Shown: piece after piece, positions 29,536 through 38,331 of the stretch | Numbering within the stretch: position 1 is the first letter of the stretch | Layout of the letters: each line of letters begins with the position of its first letter | Assembly: GCF_000155675.2 (NCBI RefSeq) | Contig: NC_020911.1 | Location: 3,772,501-3,836,500 of the forward strand | Reading direction: 5' to 3' | DNA: 64,000 bases | Source of the DNA: Octadecabacter antarcticus 307 | Lineage (GTDB): Bacteria > Pseudomonadota > Alphaproteobacteria > Rhodobacterales > Rhodobacteraceae | Notes under the pieces: generated by a model | Told to the model about the DNA's origin: nothing | What the model saw: only the letters and a program-made list of their open reading frames with translations | The model's database searches: none | Position numbers and translations under genes: made by a program

Positions 29536-30252
29536 ATGCAGAAAATCTATCCAAACGCCGCCACCGCCCTAGATGGGCTGCTGCACGACGGCATGTTCAT
29601 TGCGGCGGGTGGCTTTGGCCTTTGCGGCATTCCGGAACTGCTGCTGGATGCTATCAAAGACGCGGGAAACAAAGATCTGACATTCGCGTCCAACAACGCA
29701 GGTGTCGATGATTTCGGCATCGGTATTTTGCTGCAAACCCGCCAAGTCAAAAAGATGATTAGCTCTTACGTTGGCGAAAACGCCGAATTCATGCGCCAAT
29801 ATCTTTCCGGCGAACTTGAACTCGAATTCAACCCGCAAGGCACACTGGCCGAGCGTATGCGCGCAGGCGGCTGCGGCATCCCCGGTTTCTACACAAAAAC
29901 CGGCGTTGGGACGGTCATTGCGGATGGCAAAGAACACAAAGATTTTCCCACTGGTCCCCAAGGCCAGCCCCAAACCTACATCATGGAGACCGGAATCGTC
30001 GCCGACCTCGCCATTGTAAAGGCGTGGAAAGCCGATGGAACTGGCAACCTGATGTTCCGCAAAACTGCGCGCAACTTTAATCCACCCGCCGCCATGTGTG
30101 GCAAGATATGCGTTGTTGAGGTCGAAGAAATCGTCCCCGTGGGCAGCCTTGACCCCGACGCGATCCACCTGCCGGGCATTTACGTGCACCGGATCATCGC
30201 AGGCGCGCACGAAAAGCGCATTGAACAGCGCACGGTTAGGGAGAAATCATAA
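29536..30252 (+). CDS. scoA: 3-oxoacid CoA-transferase subunit A
   Basis: A 238-residue alpha subunit of a succinyl-CoA:3-ketoacid or acetoacetate-type CoA-transferase. [16 protein letters not shown] matches the family glycine motif (GGFGLxGxPE); [23 protein letters not shown] is also conserved. The stop TAA shares a base with the ATG of the next gene, so A and B are coupled. Confidence 0.9.
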   Translation: MQKIYPNAATALDGLLHDGMFIAAGGFGLCGIPELLLDAIKDAGNKDLTFASNNAGVDDFGIGILLQTRQVKKMISSYVGENAEFMRQYLSGELELEFNPQGTLAERMRAGGCGIPGFYTKTGVGTVIADGKEHKDFPTGPQGQPQTYIMETGIVADLAIVKAWKADGTGNLMFRKTARNFNPPAAMCGKICVVEVEEIVPVGSLDPDAIHLPGIYVHRIIAGAHEKRIEQRTVREKS

Positions 30253-30875
30253 TGCCTTGGGACCGCAATCAAATGGCGCAGCGCGCTGCCGCCGAACTCG
30301 AAGATGGCTGGTACGTGAACCTCGGCATCGGCATCCCGACGCTGGTGGCCAACTACGTCGGCGACAAAGACATCACGCTGCAATCTGAAAATGGCATGCT
30401 CGGCATGGGTCCCTTCCCGATTGAGGGCGATGAAGACCCTGATCTAATCAACGCAGGTAAACAAACCATTACCGAACTCAGACGTACCGCCTATTTCGAC
30501 AGCGCGACTTCCTTTGGCATGATCCGTGGTGGCAAAATCGCCTGCGCAATCCTTGGCGCAATGGAAGTCGATGAAAAGGGTGATCTGGCCAACTGGATGA
30601 TCCCCGGCAAGCTGGTCAAGGGCATGGGCGGCGCGATGGACCTCGTTGCAGGCGTTGGCCGTGTCATCGTTGTGATGGACCACACCAACAAACACGGCGA
30701 CAGCAAACTCCTGCGCGAATGCACTCTGCCGCTGACTGGCAAGGCTGTTGTGGACCGCATAATCACCAACCTTGGCGTGCTTGATGTCGTTGCTGGCGGT
30801 CTCAAGATCGTGGAATGTGCGACGGGCGTCTCTGAGGATGAACTGCGTGCCGCGACCGAGGCCAAAATCGTCTAG
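30252..30875 (+). CDS. scoB: 3-oxoacid CoA-transferase subunit B
   Basis: A 207-residue beta subunit. The catalytic Glu is in [12 protein letters not shown], preceded by [39 protein letters not shown] follows. With subunit A it activates 3-oxoacids such as acetoacetate in ketone body or polyhydroxybutyrate metabolism. Confidence 0.92.
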   Translation: MPWDRNQMAQRAAAELEDGWYVNLGIGIPTLVANYVGDKDITLQSENGMLGMGPFPIEGDEDPDLINAGKQTITELRRTAYFDSATSFGMIRGGKIACAILGAMEVDEKGDLANWMIPGKLVKGMGGAMDLVAGVGRVIVVMDHTNKHGDSKLLRECTLPLTGKAVVDRIITNLGVLDVVAGGLKIVECATGVSEDELRAATEAKIV

Positions 30876-30906
30876 CAAAAACGGGGCGGCGCGAACTTGA
30901 CGCGCG

Positions 30907-30945
30907 CCTTGTATTTGTTTGCTAAAATATCCCCGCCTTTCGGCC
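30907..30945. repeat. Roseobacter-type intergenic repeat (GGGGATATTTT box)
   Basis: Read on the minus strand it contains GGCGGGGATATTTTAGCAAA, the same box as in the repeats at 34221-34278 and 34419-34470. It follows the CoA-transferase pair and may act at the 3' end of transcripts. Confidence 0.5.
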
Positions 30946-31091
30946 AGCGCCAACTCGTCGGTCACCGCCTAATCACCCCCATCAGACTTAAAAATGCGCG
31001 ATAGCGCACTATTTTCCAATCCGTCCCTAAAAATCGTTTCGAAATTGGATGCAAAGTCATAGTCTCGCCTAATTCTGTCGCTAATTGCGAA

Positions 31092-32120
31092 ATGATGACA
31101 ATGCGCAATATAAACACGCACGAACTAACCCCGATGCCCGCACGCAACCCAATTCTGAAGGGCGGTGCGTGTCGCTGGCGCGACATTGCGATTCTAGCCG
31201 CGTTGTTCGTGTTCGTGATTGTGGGCCTTGCAGGTCTGGCCGCCGCGACGGGGTGGGAAGCAACCAAATACCAACTGATGCAGCTCCACGCTGGGCAAAT
31301 CGCGACCCTGCTTTGCCTCAGCCTTGTGAATTATCTTTTGCGCGGCGTGCGTTGGCATCTATTTTCCAACCGCCTTGGCCTGCCCACAACCGCAGTCCAA
31401 GACATGCGCCATTTCTTGGGCGGTTTCGCCATGTCCGTAACACCTGGCCGCGTTGGTGAATTGATCCGCATGCGTTGGCTTAAGCGCGAAACGGGCTGGA
31501 CAATCGAACGCACCGCACCGCTTGCCTTGATGGACCGCGCCTCCGATCTCGCGGCGATGGCCCTGATCCTTGCGGGGGGCATCGCACTGTCTGCTGGTGG
31601 AATTGCCATGGCAACACCAGTCGCGATCTTTGCATTGGCCGCTGCTTTCGTGGCGACCCGTCCGAAACTCCTCGCGGGCTGCGTCACGCTTCTTTACCGC
31701 ACAATTGGGAGATTCCCCCGCCTGATGGCGCGCGTGCGCATCGCCGCGCGCTCGCTCACTGTGTTCTCAAGCGGTCCGATCATGGCGGCCGCCATGACGC
31801 TTGGTCTGATTGGCTGGATCGCAGAAGGCTACGCTTTTCACCTGCTTCTTACGTGGATGGGCGCGGACATTGGCCTCGCCAAGGCCATTGCCATTTTCAC
31901 TTTCGCGACCCTTGCTGGTGGCCTAACAGGTACCCCTGGCGGCGTTGGTGGCGCTGAGGCCGCGATCGTCGCGCTGCTGTCCGTTGAGGGCATCCCGCTT
32001 GACGTTTCTATCCCCGCCACCGCCGTCATTCGCCTGTCGACGCTGTGGTTCGCGATCCTGATCGGCCTCGCTATTTTCCCTGTTGCCGAACGTCTCTCCA
32101 AAAATGCCACTCAAACATGA
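31092..32120 (+). CDS. Lysylphosphatidylglycerol synthase TM-region/flippase-like membrane protein
   Basis: A 342-residue protein with about eight membrane helices and the UPF0104/AglD pattern: NYLLRGVRWHLFSNRLG, GGFAMSVTPGRVGELIRMRWL, MDRASDLAAMALIL and GGLTGTPGGVGGAEAAIV. Such proteins are often found beside genes for lipid-linked sugars and may move lipids across the membrane. The stop overlaps the start of the DprE1-like gene (ATGA), which ties it to that pathway. Confidence 0.8.
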   Translation: MMTMRNINTHELTPMPARNPILKGGACRWRDIAILAALFVFVIVGLAGLAAATGWEATKYQLMQLHAGQIATLLCLSLVNYLLRGVRWHLFSNRLGLPTTAVQDMRHFLGGFAMSVTPGRVGELIRMRWLKRETGWTIERTAPLALMDRASDLAAMALILAGGIALSAGGIAMATPVAIFALAAAFVATRPKLLAGCVTLLYRTIGRFPRLMARVRIAARSLTVFSSGPIMAAAMTLGLIGWIAEGYAFHLLLTWMGADIGLAKAIAIFTFATLAGGLTGTPGGVGGAEAAIVALLSVEGIPLDVSIPATAVIRLSTLWFAILIGLAIFPVAERLSKNATQT

Positions 32121-33427
32121 TCTGGGCCAAAGACCAAACCCATACCGGCTGGGGCCGTGTGCTAAGCGCGAAGGGCGAGATTGCCCGCGCAGACGATGTG
32201 CGAACCCTCACGGCAAATGCGCCCGCCGTCGGCAACCGCCGGTCCTATGGCGACGCCGCCCTGAACGGCGGCGGCAAAGCCATAGACATGACGCGCCTTG
32301 ATCGCATCACTGCCTTTGATCGCGAGACTGGCCTGTTAACAGTGCAAGCCGGCATCACCTTGGGCGAACTCACCCGCATTTTCGCGCCGCAAGGCTGGCT
32401 GCCCGCTGTCATGCCAGGCACAGGGTTCGCAACTGTTGGCGGTGCCATTGCCATGGATGTGCACGGCAAAAACCACCACCGCGCGGGTTCTTTTTGCCAG
32501 CATGTCACCTCAATCACGCTGATCCAAGGCGACAAGACCTGTGAGATCACGCCAAAGACAGCGGCCCATTGGAAAGCCACCTGTGGGGGCCTTGGACAGA
32601 CAGGGATCATCGCGCAGGCGACCCTCCAATTGATCCCGACCAAGGGTGACATGATGCTGGTGACGGAACAACGCGCCACCGATTGGGATCACCACGTCGC
32701 CCTCCTTGATGCATCTGATGCGCCCTACAGTGTTGGCTGGATCGACGCGACGGCGACGGGTGCTGCCCTCGGACGTGGCATCATTGAAGAAGGCGAAACC
32801 TGTCGTGGTTTGCGCCCGACCAGACGTGGCACCAAGAAAGTCCCGTTCAACGCGCCGCACTGGGCGCTGTCTGGCCCCATCGTCAAAGCATTTAACGCGG
32901 CCTATTATCGCCGCGTCCCCAAGTCAGGGCGCACGGTTGTGCGCACTGTGCAGGATTTCTTCTTCCCGCTCGACAAAATCCATGACTGGAACAAACTCTA
33001 CGGAAAACGCGGTTTTCACCAATTCCAATGCGTCGTACCATTAGATCAATCGCACGCCCTGCGGGACATCATGCAGATCATCGCCAGTTCTGGCCTCGCC
33101 TCCCCCCTCGCCGTTCTCAAACGCATGGGCCCAGGATTAAACGGACGAAACGCGGGCTACATGTCGTTCCCGATGGAGGGCTACACCCTCGCCGTTGATT
33201 TTCCCAACCGCCCCGCTGCACGCCGTCTGATCGCACACCTTGAATCCGCAACACTGACAGCAGGCGGGCGGCTGTATCTTGCCAAAGACGCGCTCTCTAC
33301 GGGCACGGCGATCAAATCAATGTACCCCGACTATCCCAAATGGGCACGCGAGGCGGCAAAGGCCGACCCCGACGGCGCCTTGCAAACCGATATGACCAGA
33401 CGCCTAGACCTTAGGATATCAAAATGA
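32117..33427 (+). CDS. FAD-dependent oxidoreductase like decaprenylphosphoryl-ribose 2'-oxidase (DprE1)
   Basis: A 436-residue flavoprotein with the DprE1 pattern: GNRRSYGDAALNGGGKAIDM, LTVQAGITLGELTRIFAPQGWLPAVMPG, GGAIAMDVHGKNHHRAGSF, and a cytochrome/FAD-oxidase C-domain. The family oxidises polyprenyl-phosphoryl ribose at C2'. It is coupled on both sides (ATGA with the flippase-like gene and with the SDR gene). I chose the ATG at 32117; the open frame upstream overlaps the previous gene. Confidence 0.82.
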   Translation: MIWAKDQTHTGWGRVLSAKGEIARADDVRTLTANAPAVGNRRSYGDAALNGGGKAIDMTRLDRITAFDRETGLLTVQAGITLGELTRIFAPQGWLPAVMPGTGFATVGGAIAMDVHGKNHHRAGSFCQHVTSITLIQGDKTCEITPKTAAHWKATCGGLGQTGIIAQATLQLIPTKGDMMLVTEQRATDWDHHVALLDASDAPYSVGWIDATATGAALGRGIIEEGETCRGLRPTRRGTKKVPFNAPHWALSGPIVKAFNAAYYRRVPKSGRTVVRTVQDFFFPLDKIHDWNKLYGKRGFHQFQCVVPLDQSHALRDIMQIIASSGLASPLAVLKRMGPGLNGRNAGYMSFPMEGYTLAVDFPNRPAARRLIAHLESATLTAGGRLYLAKDALSTGTAIKSMYPDYPKWAREAAKADPDGALQTDMTRRLDLRISK

Positions 33428-34191
33428 CCGACACAGCACCTCATCAAACATCAACTGCCCAGACTTGGATCATCCTCGGCGCAAGCTCGACCATCGCAAA
33501 GGCGTTCACCCGCTCCGTCGCCGAAACCGGCGCGCATGTGATCCTTGCGGGTCGCCGCATGGACGACTTAAACGCATCAGCCGCAGACGCCAAAGCGCGC
33601 GGAGCGTCAGACGCAACGCCAATGATCTTTGACGCCCGCGTGCCAGACACATTCCAAGAGATTATCGATTTTTCTGCGGCGCAGTCCGGCACTCTGAACT
33701 GCGCGGTTTTCGTCGGCTCAATGCCAGCGCAAGACGCCATTGACGCCGACCCCGCGCTGGTTGACGGCACAATTGCTGACAGCTTTACCGGCCCGGCACG
33801 CTTCCTGCAAATGCTCGCCCCCGTCATGATGACACGCGAAAATGGTTCAATAGTTGGTTTAGGGTCTGTAGCGGGCGACCGTGGACGCGTCGGCAATTAC
33901 GTTTACGGTGCCGCAAAAGCGGGTTTTGCCACCTACCTGTCGGGCCTTCGCAACCATTTGGGTCGTCACGGCGTGCATGTGTTGACCGTGAAACCTGGCC
34001 CCGTCGATACCGCAATGACGCAAGGCTTGGGCAAACAGCCGTTCATGACAACTGCCGATGCGGTTGTCGCCGACATCCACAAAGCGCTGCACAAAAAGCG
34101 CAACACACTTTATACCAAGTGGATCTGGTGGCCAGTCATGACGATCATCAAACTGATCCCAGAACCAATTTTCAAGAAAATGTCGATCTGA
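33424..34191 (+). CDS. Short-chain dehydrogenase, DprE2-like
   Basis: A 255-residue SDR. The nucleotide loop is LGASSTIAKAFTRS, the catalytic group is GSVAGDRGRVGNYVYGAAKAG (Ser, Tyr, Lys), then VKPGPVDTAMT. The last 40 residues hold a hydrophobic WIWWPVMTIIKLIP, as in DprE2. With the preceding flavoenzyme it would epimerise polyprenyl-phosphoryl ribose to arabinose; that is an inference from the pair. Confidence 0.82.
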   Translation: MTDTAPHQTSTAQTWIILGASSTIAKAFTRSVAETGAHVILAGRRMDDLNASAADAKARGASDATPMIFDARVPDTFQEIIDFSAAQSGTLNCAVFVGSMPAQDAIDADPALVDGTIADSFTGPARFLQMLAPVMMTRENGSIVGLGSVAGDRGRVGNYVYGAAKAGFATYLSGLRNHLGRHGVHVLTVKPGPVDTAMTQGLGKQPFMTTADAVVADIHKALHKKRNTLYTKWIWWPVMTIIKLIPEPIFKKMSI

Positions 34192-34220
34192 TCTGAAATC
34201 TGCGCGTGCCGCGGGCATAG

Positions 34221-34278
34221 AGGGGGACTCGCCCCCCGTCCTTCGGACTCCCCCGAGGATACTTTCGAGACAAAGACA
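34221..34278 (+). repeat. Roseobacter-type intergenic repeat with GC hairpins, copy 1
   Basis: GGGGGACTCGCCCCCC and GTCCTTCGGACTCC form hairpins, followed by GAGGATACTTTCGAGACAAAGAC. An inverted copy lies at 34419-34470. Lies just after the DprE2-like gene. Confidence 0.6.
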
Positions 34279-34418
34279 AAAAGACAAAAACCGAAGCGAA
34301 CCGCGAGGCACACATCGGGCTGGGAACAAACACTGCCTGTCTCCGTCTACGGCCATCGGCGTCCCCGCCTGTGCCGCGCCAACAGAGCTGATCGATTCTG
34401 GTTAAGGTAAGGTTACTT

Positions 34419-34470
34419 CTGTTTGTCTTTGTCTTGAAAATATCCCCGCCGGAGGCTCCCCCGCCCGCCG
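34419..34470 (-). repeat. Roseobacter-type intergenic repeat, inverted copy 2
   Basis: On the minus strand it reads GGCGGGGATATTTTCAAGACAAAGACAAAC, matching copy 1 in the opposite direction. The two copies bracket the 300-base gap between the convergent DprE2-like and HAD-UbiA genes, where they probably work as back-to-back transcription ends. The rest of the gap (34279-34418) shows no gene. Confidence 0.6.
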
Positions 34471-34495
34471 CAGGCGAATTCTGCGATAGCGGGAA

Positions 34496-35920
34496 CTACC
34501 CAAACAACCTCGCGAACCAAACACTCCACAGACCAGCAGCGTAAAACAGCAGCGACAAAGTGATGAGTAAATAGCCAATGCCGCGAATATCGCTCATTGC
34601 GAAGACAATTGGATCGTAATCCATGCGTCCCATGTAGCCCAAGCGCACCATCCGATAGAGCCACGCCGCAATCGGCAGCAGCGCAAGCCACATCAGCCAT
34701 TGGTCCGGATAAAGCGCAAGCGCTTGATCAGAATAGGAATACATAAAGAAAATCACCAGCGCGCCAACCATGCCCACGGCAGACATGTTCAACAAATCAC
34801 CCAAATCGCGCCGCGCGTATCCGCGACCCGGCAAAGGATTATCATCCTCAGCCAACGCCAGTTCCGTCATACGCTTAACGCAACCGAGCGAGATGAAAAC
34901 TGGAAAGATGAAAATCAACATAAAGATTGACGCATCAACCCCGCTTGCCGCCGCGCCCGCGTCCACGCGCAGCGTATAAAGGGACGCAAGGACGGCGATG
35001 TCGATCCAGCGCATCCGCTTCAGGCGCAGCGAATAGGCCAGCGACAGCGCCATGTAAAACGCAACAACACCGAACATCTGCCATGACAGCATCGCGGCAA
35101 TGCCCAGCGCGACCACACCTAGTCCCACGCAGGTCAACATGCCAATTGGGATCGGCACGGTTCCGGCGGCAAACGGGCGCTTACACTTCTTGACGTGCAG
35201 CCTGTCCGCTTCGATATCGAGCAGATCATTGACTATATATATACAAGACGCGGCGGCCGAGAACGCAATGATGCCAAAACAGACCGCCAAGAACGTATTC
35301 AAAAAGAACGCATGCGCCGCGATCATTGGCAGAAATAACAGGACGTTCTTGACCCATTGATGCGGGCGCATAGATTTCAGAACCGCGCGAGGCGCCCAAC
35401 CACCCGCGACAGAGGTGACTTTAGAAAGTCCCTTAGCCCCACCGCCCGCATTGCCGACGACAATCGCCCTGTCGCTGTGATCCCAAATCTTGCGGTCACT
35501 CTTGTCATTGCCGGCGTAGTCAAACCCTTGCTCGCCATACGCGGCAACCAAAGCATCTGCTTTCGCCGTGCCTTTCAGGTTCACCCCATTTTGTGACGCG
35601 AAAACCCGTTCGATCCCGTAATGGTCGGCCAACGGTTGCACAAGTGACGCATCAGACGCGCTGGCAATTGCCACTTCGCGCCCCGCGTCTCTGGCATCGA
35701 TTGCCATGGCTACAATGTCGGCGTTGACCGGCAATAGATCAACGCGCAAAGGCGCGATGCGCGCAATCTCAGCTTTGAACGCTGCGCGATCCCCAACCAG
35801 CGCAAATGCCTTCAGCGTCGCGGATGGGTCCGTGCCGAACCCTTTCCAGATCCCTTCGAGCAACATATCGGTGCGCAGCAGCGTGCCGTCTGCATCCAAG
35901 ACAAGCGGTTTAGAGGACAT
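34496..35920 (-). CDS. HAD phosphatase-UbiA prenyltransferase fusion (decaprenyl-phosphate phosphoribosyltransferase-like)
   Basis: A 474-residue fusion. Residues 1-165 are a HAD hydrolase: LDADGTLLRTD near the start (DxDxT), IASASDAS, and YAGNDKSDRKIWDHSD near residue 140. From about 180 on it is a UbiA membrane enzyme: RPHQWVKNVLLFLP, the prenyl motif NDLLDIEADR, YSLRLKRM, and about eight helices. The UbiA part resembles the enzyme that attaches phosphoribose to polyprenyl phosphate, and the HAD part could remove the 5'-phosphate, giving the DprE1/DprE2 substrate. That pathway reading is an inference, supported by the convergent DprE1/DprE2-like pair. Confidence 0.8.
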   Translation of the reverse strand: MSSKPLVLDADGTLLRTDMLLEGIWKGFGTDPSATLKAFALVGDRAAFKAEIARIAPLRVDLLPVNADIVAMAIDARDAGREVAIASASDASLVQPLADHYGIERVFASQNGVNLKGTAKADALVAAYGEQGFDYAGNDKSDRKIWDHSDRAIVVGNAGGGAKGLSKVTSVAGGWAPRAVLKSMRPHQWVKNVLLFLPMIAAHAFFLNTFLAVCFGIIAFSAAASCIYIVNDLLDIEADRLHVKKCKRPFAAGTVPIPIGMLTCVGLGVVALGIAAMLSWQMFGVVAFYMALSLAYSLRLKRMRWIDIAVLASLYTLRVDAGAAASGVDASIFMLIFIFPVFISLGCVKRMTELALAEDDNPLPGRGYARRDLGDLLNMSAVGMVGALVIFFMYSYSDQALALYPDQWLMWLALLPIAAWLYRMVRLGYMGRMDYDPIVFAMSDIRGIGYLLITLSLLFYAAGLWSVWFARLFG

Positions 35921-35921
35921 T

Positions 35922-36782
35922 CTATTCCCTGTTCACATTAAAGACGCAGCCATCCGTGACCAATTCGGGCGGCGTCATGCACAGCCCCCGTGCCACTTCC
36001 CATGCGGCCAGAACCTTGGGCACGTAGGCGCGGGTTTCTGGATAGGGTGGAATACCGTTGTTGTTGCGCACAGCGCCTTCGCCCGCGTTGTACCCTGCCA
36101 GCGCAAAAATCACGCCGTTGTCGAACTCATCCAAGAGCCAGTCCAGATAGGCCGTGCCACCCTCAATATTGTTGGCTGGATCAAAAGCATCGGTCACCCC
36201 GAACCGATCCGCCGTTGGCGGCATCAATTGCATCAAACCTTGGGCTCCTGCTGAACTTACGGCATTAGATTGCCCCGCGCTTTCCACTGAAATCACAGCC
36301 AATACCAATGCGGGCGACACGTCGGTACCGATTGTCGCTGTCAAAATCTCAACACCGTATCTACTCGCCAGCTCTGTCATGCCCTGCAAACGCGGTGATG
36401 GCACTGCGTTGCCTTGTGGCGCTGTACGCAATGCAGCCACGGCACGTTCAAGACTGAAACTGTTGGCGTCGTCCAAGGACGGCGAAATCGCCTCCCAGTA
36501 CCACTCAACGCCGTTTGGCACGGGTGCAAGTCCGGCAATCGCAGGTTCACCGAGCGTGCCCGGAGTTGCCGCGGCCGTTCCCGCCGGTCCAGGGGCAGAC
36601 GGTCCTGTCGGCGCCCGCGGCGCGACCTGCACATTGATGCGGTTCGTGGCCCCCGCCTGCGGCACGCCAACGCGCCGGAACGTGAATTCGTTTTGTAAAC
36701 GATGATTTTCCGCCAGGGCGGGCAAGGATGATGTCGCCCCACACAGGGCGATCAGTCCTGGGATTATGATACTGCGCCGCAT
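35922..36782 (-). CDS. Lytic transglycosylase, SLT domain
   Basis: A 286-residue secreted muramidase-like enzyme. Signal peptide (RRSIIIPGLIALCGATSSLPALAE), a Pro/Ala-rich linker (about 50-85), then the SLT domain from about 145: catalytic Glu in AVISVESAGQSNAVSSAGAQGLMQLMP, NIEGGTAYL and ALAGYNAGEGAV. It cuts peptidoglycan. It lies just upstream of the HAD-UbiA gene on the same strand. Confidence 0.9.
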   Translation of the reverse strand: MRRSIIIPGLIALCGATSSLPALAENHRLQNEFTFRRVGVPQAGATNRINVQVAPRAPTGPSAPGPAGTAAATPGTLGEPAIAGLAPVPNGVEWYWEAISPSLDDANSFSLERAVAALRTAPQGNAVPSPRLQGMTELASRYGVEILTATIGTDVSPALVLAVISVESAGQSNAVSSAGAQGLMQLMPPTADRFGVTDAFDPANNIEGGTAYLDWLLDEFDNGVIFALAGYNAGEGAVRNNNGIPPYPETRAYVPKVLAAWEVARGLCMTPPELVTDGCVFNVNRE

Positions 36783-37136
36783 TTGTGCGGTCTCCGCCTG
36801 CTTCTTGTTAGGTGTAGCCTAACGCAAATACCCCTCTCTTATCCACTCTTACGTGAACAATCCTACCGTTGAGGGAATTATCAGACGCGACTTTGCAACA
36901 ATCAGAAAAAAGCTTTGGGTGAAAAAACTTTTAATATTAATATATATCAAGTCTTTACAATCTTTTTTGACAAAAAGTTAGTTGGTTACAAAATTGAACG
37001 AATGCCGTCCCATTCCTGCCCCATTCAGCGGTCAGTTACTACGTATCAAAGACGGGGACTAACCAACAGAAAGCCGGTGCAACAAACCCCCAGTTAGATA
37101 GTGAAACTGAGTAAAAAACCCTGAGGAGGGACTACA
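36783..37136 (+). promoter_or_regulatory. Long AT-rich leader and promoter region of the Flp pilin gene
   Basis: No gene. Base composition turns AT-rich between about 36900 and 37000. A TTGACA at 36967-36972 is a possible -35 box; no convincing -10 box at standard spacing is seen, so the promoter is tentative. A strong ribosome-binding site GAGGAGGG lies just before the pilin ATG at 37137, so a long 5' leader is likely. Confidence 0.4.
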
Positions 37137-37322
37137 ATGCTTAACTTTATCAAAAACTTCCGCAACGACGAAGACGGCGCCGTGACAGTTGACTGGGTTG
37201 TTTTGACAGCCGCAATCGTGGGCCTCGGCATTGCCGTACTTACATCTGTTGGCGGTGGTACAGCTGCCCTGAGCGACAAGATTTCTTCTAACTTGGCCGC
37301 TGCGACGATCGCAACATACTAA
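37137..37322 (+). CDS. Flp/Fap-type pilin
   Basis: A 61-residue prepilin. Charged leader (MLNFIKNFRNDEDGA), then the Flp-type hydrophobic segment VTVDWVVLTAAIVGLGIAVLTSVGGG and a short polar tail. The usual GxxxxE cleavage site is modified: the segment reads DEDGAVTVDW, with Asp in place of Glu. RBS GAGGAGGG. No tad/cpa assembly genes are in the window, so assembly depends on genes elsewhere. Confidence 0.8.
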   Translation: MLNFIKNFRNDEDGAVTVDWVVLTAAIVGLGIAVLTSVGGGTAALSDKISSNLAAATIATY

Positions 37323-37356
37323 GCCCACGACTTACTAAGACATGGCGCTTAGACGA

Positions 37357-37394
37357 CGCAAAGGGGCCGCATCATATGATGCGGCCCCTTTGCG
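37357..37394. terminator. Perfect 38-bp palindrome after the pilin gene
   Basis: A perfect inverted repeat without a central spacer: CGCAAAGGGGCCGCATCAT followed by its exact complement. As RNA it gives a GC-rich hairpin that should end or protect the pilin transcript. It also marks the last core feature before the IS-rich island. Confidence 0.75.
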
Positions 37395-37459
37395 TTTGCG
37401 GCTTTGGACATGTGTCGCTCTGAACCGCGCCATGTTTCCTATAGGAAAATATGTCCTAT

Positions 37460-37679
37460 TTACGCAGCCATGTCTGATCTTTCCAGAGCCGCTTAGCAGT
37501 TTGCTTTGGCTTCCGCTGGTGGGAAGTTTCCGATGGGTTCCAGCAGGCGGCGATTGTTGAACCAATCGACTCATTCAAGTGTGGCGTATTGGACAGCTTC
37601 AAAGGTGCGCCACGGGCGGCGCTGGTGGATGACATCCGCTTTGAACAAGCCATTGATCGTTTCGGCCAAGCATTGCCCC
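37460..37679 (-). pseudogene. IS3-family transposase (orfB) C-terminal fragment
   Basis: Minus-strand text reads LAETINGLFKADVIHQRRPWRTFEAVQYATLE, stop, VDWFNNRRLLEPIGNFPPAEAKANC, stop, AALERSDMAA, stop. The two internal stops replace Trp (TGA) and Tyr (TAA). This is the C-terminal end of an IS3-group DDE transposase. The 5' side is cut off at a cluster of hairpin elements at 37680-37799. Confidence 0.8.
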
Positions 37680-37717
37680 CCCTCTCACACATGCTGCGCA
37701 TGTGCTGTCGGGTAGCG
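37680..37717 (-). repeat. Hairpin element e1
   Basis: Minus-strand reading: CGCTACCCGACAG, stem ACACATGC pairing with GCATGTGC-type arms, then GAGAGGG. It abuts the IS3 fragment. First of three copies within 120 bases. Confidence 0.7.
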
Positions 37718-37753
37718 GGACGGTCGATTTGTGAAACAAATCTGCCGAGAGGG
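37715..37753 (+). repeat. Hairpin element e2 (left end degenerate)
   Basis: Left end altered (AGCGGGACGGTC), stem GATTTG with CAAATC, right end CCGAGAGGG. Its left foot touches the left foot of e1, so the two are head to head. Confidence 0.6.
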
Positions 37754-37761
37754 GCGTTGTC

Positions 37762-37799
37762 CATTGCCCGGCAGGATATACGAAGCATGCACGAGCGGG
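37762..37799 (+). repeat. Hairpin element e3
   Basis: Left end CATTGCCCGGCAG is perfect; the stem is weak and the right end is GAGCGGG, one change from consensus. Third member of the e1-e3 cluster. Confidence 0.65.
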
Positions 37800-38098
37800 A
37801 TAGGACTCCCCGACGCGACCCACTGACGGCGCGATTTTGTCTTCCACCGCCCGGCCGTCGTTTGCTTTCAAACGATGAGTATCCGCCTTGGTCGGCCGCT
37901 TTTTCTACCCATTTCCGATGATCGCACAGTAGGGCGTTTGCGAGGACAGTCAGCTTACGCATCACAACTGTGATGGCGACCTTTTTCTCTTTTCCAGCAG
38001 CGACGAGCTGTTCGTTATTGGGCTTTCAGATCTGCATTGTGCCGGATCGCGACCAACGCTGGCATAAAAATGGCGTGTCGTAAATTTGGACGACCACC
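37800..38098 (-). pseudogene. IS110-family transposase C-terminal fragment
   Basis: The minus strand reads, with one frameshift, HAIFMPALVAIRHNADLKA then EKKVAITVVMRKLTVLANALLCDHRKW. This is the C-terminus of an IS110/IS116-type transposase. The fragment is cut on its 5' side by the left end of the IS5 element at 38099 and decays toward e3. Confidence 0.65.
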
Positions 38099-38291
38099 GG
38101 CTTTGTTGCACAAAGCAGCATGAGGTCTGACTTCCCCTTACCCCTGATGGAGCTACGCTACGACAACGGTTCTGGGGATGCCAAGTGCGGTGAAGCCATT
38201 GAGTATCACTGCGCGGATTTGGATTTCCGCAACCTGCCGGTCGAAGTCGCGCGCTGCCAAGCTCTGACCAAGTAGTTTCATACAATGCATC

Positions 38292-38331
38292 CGCTGCCAG
38301 GTAGTGTATTGCGCAGCAATGCCCGAGAGGG
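38292..38331 (+). repeat. Hairpin element e4
   Basis: 40 bp. CGCTGCCAGGTAG, stem with GCAATGCCC, GAGAGGG. Removing it joins ETR to MHCMKLLGQ in the IS5 transposase. Confidence 0.85.

Noticed and set aside
32045..32116. Longer start for the DprE1-like gene
   Set aside because: Overlaps the end of the flippase-like gene; the ATG at 32117 gives the usual ATGA coupling.
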